Below are positions 8,839-16,639 of a stretch of DNA of 34,287 nucleotides, piece by piece. Where the stretch lies: the NCBI GenBank assembly GCA_045592225.1, contig JAZNUH010000087.1:1-34287 (forward strand), written 5' to 3'. The notes below the pieces were generated by a model. It had not been told where the DNA came from, did no database searches, and saw only the letters and a program-made list of their open reading frames with translations. The DNA comes from JAZNUH01 sp045592225. GTDB taxonomy: Bacteria; Bacillota; Clostridia; UMGS1883; UMGS1540. The first letter of the stretch is position 1; the number at the start of each line of letters is the position of its first letter. Made by a program: the position numbers and the translations under genes.

Positions 8839-9798
8839 TTATTTTATTTCTTCTACTGTATCAAGAATATAGGTTGCACCGTTTTCATTAAAATATGTTT
8901 TTGCAGCTTTGCCTGAAATACCTGTAAGCACCGCCGCAAAGTCCATTTTTGCGCCCTGCGCCGAAAGCATATCCGCGCCTGCATCACCAACTGCAAGACA
9001 GCGGGATAAATCAGCTGTAAAGTTTCCGCTTACAATGTCAGCATCAGCAAAGCCGGTGCCTAAAAACGCCTTTAAAAATATATAGGGATGGGGTTTTGTA
9101 AGCTTGCCACCCATTCCCAGCCCTTCCTCGGCGTTGCGTATATGGTTGTAGCTTGCTATACCTTCAGGGTCAAAAAGCTCCTTTATCCCCCATACCTCCA
9201 GTGGAAGCATAGCCTCTTTAAGAGGTCTGCCTGTTGCTATACAAAGTCTTAAACCCTTGTCTTTAAGTGCTTTAAGAGTGGGTATAACCCCTTCCAGAAG
9301 TGGCTTTTCACCTCTGTACAAGCCTTCTCTGTACTCGTTTGCCGGCTCTCCGCCGTTTTCCTTATAGGCGTCACTTCCCAAAAACCAATGCTGAAAATCC
9401 TCCTGCATTTCGCGCCACACTCTGCCCTCGCGCACAGTGTCCGCAACAGGAAGTGAAAGCTTTTGGGAGAGCAGCCTTGCCGCCTCCTCATAAAGCTCAA
9501 AGGCAAGCATACTGCTACCATGCAGTCTGTCATACACATCCTTGCCTGTGCCGCCCTTTGGCATATATGCGCGAACAAGATATGCAAGGTCCCAGTTTGA
9601 GTTTATGCCCTTTTCTTTGAAAAATCTTATAAGCTTGTCATCATAGAAAAGTATGCTACGAAGATATACGGCATCGCGGCTTTGAAGCCCCTCTGCGCAG
9701 GCTACTGTCAATGCCGCGGCATCCCAGTATCTCTGCTCGGAGGTGATAACACCGTCCATATCAAATATTATTGTGTCGTATTTTTGTGAAAGTATCAT
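8839..9798 (-). CDS. HAD-superfamily hydrolase (predicted phosphatase)
   Basis: 319 residues from ATG at 9798, which follows the hisB-like stop by one base and has GAGGA inside the end of that gene; the longer upstream frame is therefore not the real start. HAD motif I is FDMDGV (nucleophile D13, acid D15), motif II is ATGRP, the Lys lies in KPHPYIF, and the acidic motif IV is AVGDAGADM. A large cap of about 170 residues sits between motifs I and II, well beyond the usual C1 cap of phosphoglycolate-phosphatase relatives. It is the third gene of the hisD-hisB-HAD unit. A histidinol-phosphatase role would fit that order, but clostridia usually use a PHP-type enzyme and nothing specific in the sequence proves it. 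Substrate unknown. Confidence 0.8.
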   Translation of the reverse strand: MILSQKYDTIIFDMDGVITSEQRYWDAAALTVACAEGLQSRDAVYLRSILFYDDKLIRFFKEKGINSNWDLAYLVRAYMPKGGTGKDVYDRLHGSSMLAFELYEEAARLLSQKLSLPVADTVREGRVWREMQEDFQHWFLGSDAYKENGGEPANEYREGLYRGEKPLLEGVIPTLKALKDKGLRLCIATGRPLKEAMLPLEVWGIKELFDPEGIASYNHIRNAEEGLGMGGKLTKPHPYIFLKAFLGTGFADADIVSGNFTADLSRCLAVGDAGADMLSAQGAKMDFAAVLTGISGKAAKTYFNENGATYILDTVEEIK

Positions 9799-9799
9799 T

Positions 9800-10402
9800 T
9801 TATTCCTCAATAAAGTTGATTTTACCCGCAACCCCTGCGGTAAATTCGGGACGTGCGGGGTCAGCAGCAAATGCGCGCGAAAGAGCAATGCCTACTGCAC
9901 GGAAAACCGCTTCCCATATATGATGTGAGTTTTCACCCTTTTTAACATTTACGTGGAGTGTCATGGGCGCGCCCTGCGCAATACCGTCAAGGAACACCTT
10001 AAGATCCTCACTTGCCATATCCTCCGCGCGCTCGGGAATTTTAACATCGCTTGCCATATCAAAAAGTGCTCTGCCTTCAAAGCTTACTGCCGCAACAGCC
10101 ATTGCTTCGTCAATGATGCCAATACCGTCACCGTAACCAACACCACCGCACTCTTCAAGATAGCGACCTATTGCTCTGCCCATTGTAATGCCTGTATCTT
10201 CACAGATAAGGTGACCAAGCACAAACTGGTCAGCTTTGAAGCTTGTTTCAACATTCACACCGCTTCTCCAGGCAATGTGCTCTATCATATGATTTAAAAA
10301 TGTAATAGGAGTATCAATCTTTTTTCTGTAATCCGCCGCCAGAGGGGGAGGTGTAAGTGTAACACTTATTTCTGATTCGGTTGTTTTTCTTGTTATCTTC
10401 AT
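9800..10402 (-). CDS. HisB-like protein (imidazoleglycerol-phosphate dehydratase family) with altered metal ligands
   Basis: 200 residues, full family length, with ATG behind AAGGAG. Canonical HisB removes water from imidazole-glycerol phosphate and binds two Mn ions through two HHxxE motifs and extra His residues. Here the second motif is intact (H160, H161, E164 in SHHIWEA), and H150 and the IIDEA block are present. The first motif reads H64-L65-x-x-E68 instead of HHxxED, and the His of the usual ARHG motif is replaced (AWRSG, R46). I checked the L65 codon directly in the DNA. Two metal-ligand positions are thus changed in an otherwise well-preserved fold. It is either a neofunctionalised relative, an impaired HisB, or a divergent lineage enzyme. 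No other his genes except the hisD-like gene are in view. Confidence 0.8.
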   Translation of the reverse strand: MKITRKTTESEISVTLTPPPLAADYRKKIDTPITFLNHMIEHIAWRSGVNVETSFKADQFVLGHLICEDTGITMGRAIGRYLEECGGVGYGDGIGIIDEAMAVAAVSFEGRALFDMASDVKIPERAEDMASEDLKVFLDGIAQGAPMTLHVNVKKGENSHHIWEAVFRAVGIALSRAFAADPARPEFTAGVAGKINFIEE

Positions 10403-10414
10403 TAATATATCTCC

Positions 10415-11707
10415 TTATTTACGTTCCTTTGCGGCAAGGGCATGTGTTTCAAACCCTTCTACCGATGCAAAGGTGTATGCATTTTCTCTTACCATTTCAA
10501 AGCCTTCACGTGTTGCATAGCCTACCGATGAACGTTTTAAAAAGTCGAATACCGAAACTGATGAATATGTTTTTGCAAAGCCGCCTGTAGGAAGTATTGC
10601 ATTGGGTCCCAGAAGGAAGTTGCAAAGTGTTACAGGCGTGTATTCTCCAAGGAGAATTTCACCTGCATTTTTAATAAACGGCAGAACGTCAAAAGGCTTT
10701 TCACAAAGCACTTCCATATGCTCAGGTGCATATTCGTTTACAAAATCTATTGATTCCTCAAGGCTCTTTGTTATTATGATGCCACCGTAAGACGACATTC
10801 CTGTTTCAATAAATGTGCGGCGCTTGTCCGAAAGCTTTGTAAGCTGTTCCTTTACAATAGGAAGAACTGCTTCCACAAGCTGCTCGCTGTGTGTTACAAG
10901 AAGTGATGCCGAATCGGGTCCGTGCTCTGCCTCAATCATCCAGTCAAGAGCAACCTTGTGGGGATCTGCCTTTTCGTCAGCTAAAATTATAGCCTCACTG
11001 GGTCCTGCAGGAAGCCCTGTGTCAATATAGCTTGCCAGTACTCTTTTTGCCGCTGTGGCATATGCATTACCCGGTCCGATAATCTTGTGGTGCTTGGGCA
11101 CTGTTTCTGTACCAAAGGCAGCAGCGGCAACCGCCTGAATACCGCCAACCTTGTATATGTTCTTAATACCCGTTATTTTGGCCGCCGCAAGAAGTGTGTC
11201 ATCAACACTGCCCTGCTCATTGGGAGGTGTTACAACAGAAATTTTGGGAACACCTGCAACCACTGCAGGAATGCCCAGCATTAATAGCACCGAAGGGAAG
11301 CTGCCCTTACCGCGGGGAACATACAGACATACATCAGTAATAGGTGTTGTCTTCTCCCCTGCCATAAGTCCGCGGTCAACATTTGTAAACCACATTTCCT
11401 CGGGCATCTGCTTTTCGTGGAAGTATTTTATGTTCTTCGCCGCATATTCAATAGCTTCGCGGGTTTTTGCATCAAGTCTTGCATAACCCTCTTCTATTTC
11501 CTGTTCGGTTACCTTTATATTTTCAGCTTTGAGCTCTACGCGGTCAAATTTAGCGGTGTACCGGCACAATGCTTCGTCACCGTTTTTGCGCACATCTTCT
11601 GATACCTCTGCCGCCACCTTCATATGCTCTGTAATGTCGGTCTCAGCTCGTCTGAGTATCTTGTTTTTCTGTTCTTCAGTTATTTCCCATAATTTAAATA
11701 TATTCAC
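10415..11707 (-). CDS. HisD-like dehydrogenase (histidinol dehydrogenase superfamily) with altered active site
   Basis: 430 residues from GTG at 11707 behind GGAGG. Canonical HisD oxidises L-histidinol to L-histidine with two NAD. Conserved here are the NAD/fold blocks GPGNAY and AGPSE, the catalytic pair E329-H330 in APEHM, H262, and the C-terminal H422. Changed relative to E. coli HisD are Zn ligand Q259 to E259 (IEAEHG), Zn ligand D360 to N363 (LCNFLLGPN), and substrate-site H367 to A370 (PNAILPT where NHVLPT is usual). I confirmed these codons in the DNA. HisD relatives that oxidise other alcohols exist, such as sulfopropanediol dehydrogenase HpsN, so a non-histidinol substrate is plausible. 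It is the first gene of the unit, 12 bp before the hisB-like gene. The superfamily is secure; the reaction is not. Confidence 0.82.
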   Translation of the reverse strand: MNIFKLWEITEEQKNKILRRAETDITEHMKVAAEVSEDVRKNGDEALCRYTAKFDRVELKAENIKVTEQEIEEGYARLDAKTREAIEYAAKNIKYFHEKQMPEEMWFTNVDRGLMAGEKTTPITDVCLYVPRGKGSFPSVLLMLGIPAVVAGVPKISVVTPPNEQGSVDDTLLAAAKITGIKNIYKVGGIQAVAAAAFGTETVPKHHKIIGPGNAYATAAKRVLASYIDTGLPAGPSEAIILADEKADPHKVALDWMIEAEHGPDSASLLVTHSEQLVEAVLPIVKEQLTKLSDKRRTFIETGMSSYGGIIITKSLEESIDFVNEYAPEHMEVLCEKPFDVLPFIKNAGEILLGEYTPVTLCNFLLGPNAILPTGGFAKTYSSVSVFDFLKRSSVGYATREGFEMVRENAYTFASVEGFETHALAAKERK

Positions 11708-11740
11708 TTGATACTGCCTCCATAAACTATTTCAGACTAT

Positions 11741-11769
11741 ATTATAGTACAAACAATCAAAGAATGCAA
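11741..11769 (-). promoter_or_regulatory. Promoter of the hisD-like operon
   Basis: On the minus strand TTGCAT (11764-11769) and TATAAT (11741-11746) are separated by 17 bp, about 35 bases before the GTG start. I see no T-box or other leader structure of the kind that often controls histidine genes in Firmicutes. Confidence 0.6.
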
Positions 11770-11931
11770 CCGAAATTTTTACTGCGGTCACTATTTATTT
11801 CAAGTGTTGCCTAAAAGTAAATGCTATGTAACAGACCTGTAATATTGATGGTTTATAATGTAATTGTAACCTCGGCAGGATTATATTCTCCGGGTGTATG
11901 CTTACAAACTAACAGGAAGGAGACCGGTTTC

Positions 11932-12405
11932 ATGAAAAAGTTCATAGCTTTACTTATTGCCGTTACCATTATGCTTTGTTCGGTTACCTGCTTTGCAGCA
12001 CCCGAAACAGTTAATGCAAACGACACAGGAACCAACAACGGACTTATTGTTATCAAAAAACCGGAAACCACCGTTTCTTCTACAACCAAACAGAAGTACA
12101 CCCTTTCCGCAGTAAGCCTTCAGGGTGTCGAGGTTGCTCTATACAGCTACAATAGTGCAACCGGTAAATTCCATCTTAAAAGAGATGCAGCAGGTAACCC
12201 CGCAGTTACAACAGTCGGTGCAAGCGGTATTTATATGCGTGATGTAGATCTGGCAATGGAAACAAACCATCTTTTGGTGCGTGCGCAGTACGGTGACGGT
12301 AATTACCAGATTGTACGACTGGATATTACACTTTTAAATCAGGCACTCCTTGACAGTATAAAGGGATTTGCCGCTAACTTCCAGTCAGTATTCGGCGGAT
12401 GGTAA
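11932..12405 (+). CDS. Small secreted protein of unknown function, first gene of the yycHI unit
   Basis: 157 residues from ATG at 11932, preceded by AGGAAGGAG with nine-base spacing; the frame extends upstream to 11821, but that part lacks a ribosome binding site. Residues 1-23 form a clear signal peptide ending in CFAA. The mature part is a Thr/Ser-rich stretch of about 35 residues and then a compact beta-like region (VSLQGVEVALYSYN through VRLDITLL), recalling a small Ig-like or surface domain. I do not recognise the family. It stops one base before yycH, so the two are certainly co-transcribed. A TATAAT at 11854-11859 could be its -10 box, but the matching -35 is poor. A role connected to envelope sensing is inferred only from its position. 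Confidence 0.75.
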   Translation: MKKFIALLIAVTIMLCSVTCFAAPETVNANDTGTNNGLIVIKKPETTVSSTTKQKYTLSAVSLQGVEVALYSYNSATGKFHLKRDAAGNPAVTTVGASGIYMRDVDLAMETNHLLVRAQYGDGNYQIVRLDITLLNQALLDSIKGFAANFQSVFGGW

Positions 12406-12406
12406 T

Positions 12407-13894
12407 ATGAAAACAAAACGCGAAAAATTCAAAACACTGATACTTATTCTGCTTATAATAAGCAGTCTGGTTTTAGCAGTTTCAACATGGGTTTACGAAA
12501 AGCTGTGGCCTACAGGCTATAGCTTTTTTTCCAATTTCTCGGATATTCCCTTAATAAGCTCCTGGTTTGGCACAGAGGACAATTATTCATTTCCCGTTGA
12601 CAATCTTTCAAAGCCCGGCAAAATTGTTGTAACAAACGGCGAAAAACGTTCCGTTTATTACGTCAGCGATTCTTCCTTTGCGGGTCTTCATTCTGTCACA
12701 CGGGATTTTCTTGTAACTGTTCTTACCAACGAAGATATGGTTATCCGCCGTGCGGCGGTATCACCTGACGAGTGGTTTGACGTACTGCGAAACGATGAAC
12801 TGCTGGATACAAAATCCATTTATACAGAGTTTGCACTTTCATATACGCCCGACCTGTTTGCGCAGATAATGGGTGTTCAGCATACTTGGATGACCGAGCC
12901 CTCTGCCGTGCGCGATTTTATAATCGCACCTCTCGGTAACGATGGGACGGATATGCTCCTCTATGCCAGAGACGCGAACAGCGATATTGTATATAAGCAT
13001 TATATTACTTATGATAAAAAAGCGGATATTGTTAACGCCATAAGCGAGTACACCGCCAATGAAAGTGATAACTTTATATTCTCATTTGAACAAAACCTTG
13101 ACGGCAGAAGCGAAGGCATAGGCGGACAGGTACAGCAAAAAGTTTTTGTTGATTCGCTTGTTCTCCTCTCTCTCGAATCCACTGAAACAGATATTATAAC
13201 CGCTGAAAATCCTATTGATACAAATAATACAGAGGCTTTGAACAATCTGCTTTCCTGCTTTGGCTATGCGCCCAACAGTCTGCGACATTATACTGCAGCT
13301 GACGAAACCCAGTATTTTGTTGAAAATTACGGTTCTCTGCTTATACATCCGTCAGGAATTATAGAATACACCGCTTTGGACACAAGCAAGGCATACGACC
13401 TTTTTGAAGGCGATAACACTACACGCACTCTTTACGAAACATTAAACCGCGCTATTGAGTTTTCCGAATCGGTATGGAACACAGTTATGCCCGACACCGA
13501 GTTTAACGCGCTTGTTACCTCCGACCTTGCGGAAAACGGTGCCGCACCCGGAGAATACACCTTCACGCTTGACTATTATTTTGAAGGTACACCCATAACG
13601 GTTGATGCCCCGAACATGAAAAATGCGGTTATTATTGAAGTTAAAAACGGTAGAATAACTTCCTACCGCCACCTTATCAGACGTTTTACACAAACCGGCG
13701 AAAGTGTGGAAAATATACCAATGATTGCCGCTCTTGACGCACTCTACACCACGCTCTCAAAAGAGGAGAACACCGAGGCAACCATTGTAACCGACCTGTT
13801 TTTAAGCTATGTCGAAGACTCCGGTCAATCTACCAAGACAGCCGTGTGGTGTGCAAAAACCGAAGGCAGTGATGAAGTAAGGAGGCTTGACTGA
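12407..13894 (+). CDS. yycH: YycH-family regulatory membrane protein
   Basis: 495 residues from ATG at 12407, one base after the preceding stop. One N-terminal membrane helix (about 10-31) is followed by a long extracytoplasmic region with several alpha/beta modules, the topology of YycH (WalH). The start MKTKREKFKTLILILL closely resembles known YycH N termini. In Bacillus, YycH and YycI bind the sensor kinase WalK in the membrane and adjust WalRK control of cell-wall turnover. Its stop overlaps the yycI start by one base. The genes for WalR and WalK, normally just upstream, are absent here. The family call is good; the partner kinase is unknown. Confidence 0.82.
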   Translation: MKTKREKFKTLILILLIISSLVLAVSTWVYEKLWPTGYSFFSNFSDIPLISSWFGTEDNYSFPVDNLSKPGKIVVTNGEKRSVYYVSDSSFAGLHSVTRDFLVTVLTNEDMVIRRAAVSPDEWFDVLRNDELLDTKSIYTEFALSYTPDLFAQIMGVQHTWMTEPSAVRDFIIAPLGNDGTDMLLYARDANSDIVYKHYITYDKKADIVNAISEYTANESDNFIFSFEQNLDGRSEGIGGQVQQKVFVDSLVLLSLESTETDIITAENPIDTNNTEALNNLLSCFGYAPNSLRHYTAADETQYFVENYGSLLIHPSGIIEYTALDTSKAYDLFEGDNTTRTLYETLNRAIEFSESVWNTVMPDTEFNALVTSDLAENGAAPGEYTFTLDYYFEGTPITVDAPNMKNAVIIEVKNGRITSYRHLIRRFTQTGESVENIPMIAALDALYTTLSKEENTEATIVTDLFLSYVEDSGQSTKTAVWCAKTEGSDEVRRLD

Positions 13895-14697
13895 TGTATT
13901 GGTACAAAGTTAAAAGCGCACTTATAATACTTTTCCTTGCAATTAACATCTTTCTTCTGGCGCGTATCGGCTATGTGGCTTTCAGCGAAAGCAAACACCG
14001 GCGTGAAGAACTTTCCACTATTGTTTCGGTTCTTCAGGGTGATAATGTTACCCTTTCTGCCGACCGCATACCATCAGATACAGTCAGCCTTGGTTCTTTA
14101 TCGGCTGAAAATGTTCTCGCCGATGAAAAAGCCTTTACCACCGCAATATTGGGTAAGGGAATTCTTATTGCAAACGAGAAGGAGCACAGCTACACCTCCG
14201 GCTCCGAATCACTTGAAATTTCAGACAACAAATTTTATTACCACAATTCTGCCGCAGGTACAAATATAACACCCAATCAGGAAAATGCGGAGCAAATAAA
14301 ACTCTGGCTTTCGGACAAGGGCTTTTATATGGATGAAACTGCATACACTCTTGATACCACCCGCATTTCATACCGTCTTGTTCCCGGCGGCAATCCCTTC
14401 TTTGATGCAGAAATTACAGTTATTCCCGGCGAACGCGGTGTAATTTCCATGACAGGAAACTGGGTAACTCCTGCCATAAATCCCGACGTCACATATCAGC
14501 CGGGCCCCGTTGCCGATGCACTTATTGCCTTTTACCGCGACCCTGACCGTCCGCAGAAGTGCGAAGTTGCATCTATATGCGCAGGCTATGGTGTGTTACT
14601 CGGTAACTACACAGTAAGCTATAAAACCGCAGAGGCGGTGCCTGTGTGGCGCATAAAGCTTACCGACGGCAAAGCATTTTACTACGATGCAAGATAG
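13894..14697 (+). CDS. yycI: YycI-family regulatory membrane protein
   Basis: 267 residues. The ATG at 13894 shares its A with the yycH stop, and AAGGAGG lies a few bases upstream inside yycH. An N-terminal helix (MYWYKVKSALIILFLAIN, continuing to about 30) matches the YycI type start. The external part ends in VWRIKLTDGKAFYYDA, the typical closing strand of the YycI fold. It acts with YycH as a membrane complex on a WalK-type kinase. A strong terminator 17 bases after the stop ends the three-gene unit, so no further Wal genes belong to it. Confidence 0.82.
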   Translation: MYWYKVKSALIILFLAINIFLLARIGYVAFSESKHRREELSTIVSVLQGDNVTLSADRIPSDTVSLGSLSAENVLADEKAFTTAILGKGILIANEKEHSYTSGSESLEISDNKFYYHNSAAGTNITPNQENAEQIKLWLSDKGFYMDETAYTLDTTRISYRLVPGGNPFFDAEITVIPGERGVISMTGNWVTPAINPDVTYQPGPVADALIAFYRDPDRPQKCEVASICAGYGVLLGNYTVSYKTAEAVPVWRIKLTDGKAFYYDAR

Positions 14698-14714
14698 GCT
14701 GAATGCTTAAGAAT

Positions 14715-14744
14715 AAAGAAATCCGCAAATGCGGATTTCTTTTT
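14715..14744 (+). terminator. Terminator between yycI and the LRR gene
   Basis: A perfect 12-pair stem (AAAGAAATCCGC with its complement) closes an AAAT loop and ends in five T on the plus strand. The A-rich left arm gives a similar structure on the minus strand, so it may terminate the convergent LRR gene (stop at 14765) as well. Confidence 0.85.
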
Positions 14745-14764
14745 AATAAAACATTTTAATTTAT

Positions 14765-16273
14765 TCAAATTAGCGGAATAACCGTTCCTGCCTTCCATAC
14801 AAAAAATTTAACTTCCTCAATTTTATTTTTGTCATCCAACGAAATACTTAACGTTTCATCGTCTATAACACTTTTGCAGACTAAACTTACAACTCTGCCT
14901 TCTCTACTGTATCCTGCCGCAAAAAGCATTGCTTTTCCCCGATGATTTTTTACCAAAACACTGTAATTTTTATCGTTTGCTCCTTCCTCACCCTCCTGCA
15001 CTATCAGCTCCAAAGGTTCGCTTTGCTCCATAATAGGTATTATTTCAGCCCCTGGATATAATTTGCTTATCTGCATAGATACATCCTCTCCATTATCTGT
15101 ATATTTAACCCTCATTATACTTTCCATGCCACCAATCTTGTCATTTGAGTAATTCCATGTTGAAGGGAGAATAACAGTTTTTATGTTGGGATTTAAAAAG
15201 GTATTTGTACCTGTAAAAGTATTTGCAGGTACCTCGACTACACCCTCATTAATAACAAGGGTTATACCATCACTTGCAGTTCCAGCATTACCAAATATGT
15301 AATCAGTTGTTTCAAAATCAGCGCTATAATGATCATAAATCTCCCCTCTACATCCCCACTCTATTTTTTTGAGTCCTATACAATTGTAAAACGCTTTACT
15401 TCCTATATGTATGCTACTAATTAGCGTGTTTGGTTCACCTAATGGCGCATAGTAACATAAACCAAGAGGCAATGTTATCTCACTTAATTTTGTGCATCCA
15501 GAAAAAGCTTGTTTACCTATTGAAGAACAATTGCCATAACTAATATTTTTTAATGATATGCAATCTCTAAATGCATAATCATCTATTGCAGATACACCCT
15601 CCACATATACACTTTCAAGTTTATCGCAACCTTCAAATGAACTTACCCCTAAAGTGGCAGAACCATTTATTTGTACACTCTCAAGATTGTCGCAATCTTC
15701 AAATGCGTTCATACCTATTGTTGCTTTTCCGTTTATCGTAACAGTTTTTAAACCAATACAGTTTTTAAACACAGATTCTCCTGTACTTATATCGCCCAGT
15801 GATATAATTTCCTCGAGATTTGTGCATTGCGTAAATGCATATCTATACAGGTGTACACTGCATTTTGCAAACTCAATTTTTTTCAAAGCTGTGCAATTTG
15901 AAAAAGCATAAGCATCTATTGTTTTCAGATTCTCACCAAAAGCTATCTTGGTCAAATTTGTGCACCCGACGAAAGCATCATTGCAAATCAACGAAACTCC
16001 ATCTGGAATCACTACACCAGTCAAATCAGTACATTTATAAAATGCCATCTCGCCTATTTGTGTTACCACAAATCCGTCTATTCTTGCAGGGATTTCGATA
16101 TCGTCACTACCGGAAAAGCCTGTAATGTACACATCCCCATTTTTTATCATATACTCGTATACATTCCCTTTAGAATCGGTATATTTTTCAGCACTTACCA
16201 ATATAGGAAATATAAACACCAATAATAATATTACAAAGCTAATCAAGCCTGACCGTACAAATAAATTTTTCAT
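14765..16273 (-). CDS. Secreted BspA-type leucine-rich-repeat protein
   Basis: 502 residues with a signal peptide or N-terminal membrane helix (1-28, ending in VSA). Residues about 60-330 are tandem LRR_5 (BspA/TpLRR) units with the recurring pattern AF-x-x-C-x-x-L-x-x-I, for example around AFYKCTDL, AFSNCTAL and AFEDCDNL. The last 100 residues are not repeats and resemble a beta domain. No SLH, LPXTG or dockerin anchor is visible. BspA-type repeats usually act in adhesion or surface contact. The gene is clearly richer in A/T than its neighbours and lies next to a divergent small DNA-binding gene, which suggests transfer. A TTGCAA-17-TATAAT promoter lies at 16307-16335. Confidence 0.85.
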   Translation of the reverse strand: MKNLFVRSGLISFVILLLVFIFPILVSAEKYTDSKGNVYEYMIKNGDVYITGFSGSDDIEIPARIDGFVVTQIGEMAFYKCTDLTGVVIPDGVSLICNDAFVGCTNLTKIAFGENLKTIDAYAFSNCTALKKIEFAKCSVHLYRYAFTQCTNLEEIISLGDISTGESVFKNCIGLKTVTINGKATIGMNAFEDCDNLESVQINGSATLGVSSFEGCDKLESVYVEGVSAIDDYAFRDCISLKNISYGNCSSIGKQAFSGCTKLSEITLPLGLCYYAPLGEPNTLISSIHIGSKAFYNCIGLKKIEWGCRGEIYDHYSADFETTDYIFGNAGTASDGITLVINEGVVEVPANTFTGTNTFLNPNIKTVILPSTWNYSNDKIGGMESIMRVKYTDNGEDVSMQISKLYPGAEIIPIMEQSEPLELIVQEGEEGANDKNYSVLVKNHRGKAMLFAAGYSREGRVVSLVCKSVIDDETLSISLDDKNKIEEVKFFVWKAGTVIPLI

Positions 16274-16306
16274 TTTCTATCCCCTTCTGTTAAATGTAAT
16301 ATTATA

Positions 16307-16335
16307 ATTATAATATATCACGCACAAAATTGCAA
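16307..16335 (-). promoter_or_regulatory. Promoter of the LRR gene
   Basis: On the minus strand TTGCAA (16330-16335) and TATAAT (16307-16312) are spaced by 17 bp, about 35 bases upstream of the ATG. The -35 box overlaps the left arm of an inverted repeat (16331-16338 with 16379-16386), so a protein bound there could block it. Confidence 0.6.
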
Positions 16336-16386
16336 TACATATGTTATGCATACAATCGTAATAATGATATATATAATCGTATTGCA
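16331..16386. promoter_or_regulatory. Repeat cluster in divergent region, candidate RHH operator
   Basis: The 8-bp inverted repeat TGCAATAC (16331-16338) and GTATTGCA (16379-16386) encloses two direct copies of AATCGTA (16354-16360 and 16375-16381) spaced 21 bp apart, two helical turns. The cluster covers the -35 box of the LRR gene and a TATAAT (16372-16377) in front of the small ribbon-helix-helix gene. Tandem short sites are typical of that family, so autoregulation and control of the LRR gene are plausible. Confidence 0.45.
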
Positions 16387-16397
16387 GAGGTGATTAT

Positions 16398-16571
16398 ATG
16401 AAAAAATTTAAAATTCCGTCTATTCCACCTACAACAAACAAGTGCATCAGATTTCCAAATGATATAATTGAGGCCGTTGAAAATGCAATTGTCGGGAAAA
16501 ACTGCACTTTTACTGCTTTTGTTGTAGAGGCGGTACGTGTAGCTTTAGAAAATCTGGAAAGCGAAAAATAA
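16398..16571 (+). CDS. Small ribbon-helix-helix (Arc-like) DNA-binding protein
   Basis: 57 residues, MKKFKIPSIP at the start and LENLESEK at the end, preceded by AGAGGTG six bases before the ATG. A basic, proline-containing tail is followed by a beta strand (about 14-20, NKCIRFP), helix A (21-33) and helix B (about 38-54, with FVVEAVRVALENL). This is the standard strand-helix-helix layout of Arc/MetJ-type repressors, which bind DNA as dimers through the paired strands. It is alone, with no toxin gene downstream before the shared terminator at 16596-16638. It may regulate itself and the divergent LRR gene. Confidence 0.7.
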   Translation: MKKFKIPSIPPTTNKCIRFPNDIIEAVENAIVGKNCTFTAFVVEAVRVALENLESEK

Positions 16572-16595
16572 CCTGATATAGAAATTTAAAATCAG

Positions 16596-16638
16596 AAAAA
16601 ACCTCCCGTTTATGTCATTGCGACAAGGGAGGTTTTTT
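16596..16638. terminator. Bidirectional terminator
   Basis: A perfect 12-pair stem, AAAAAACCTCCC with GGGAGGTTTTTT, encloses a smaller TGTC/GACA stem. It has T runs on both strands and serves the small RHH gene on the plus strand and the convergent Nudix gene (stop at 16640) on the minus strand. Confidence 0.85.
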
Positions 16639-16639
16639 A

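Noticed and set aside
11708..11740. Histidine-type T-box in front of the hisD-like gene
   Set aside because: The leader is only about 30 bases with no conserved T-box core.
11821..11931. N-terminal extension of the small secreted protein
   Set aside because: It has no ribosome binding site and would bury the signal peptide; the ATG at 11932 has a clear AGGAAGGAG site.
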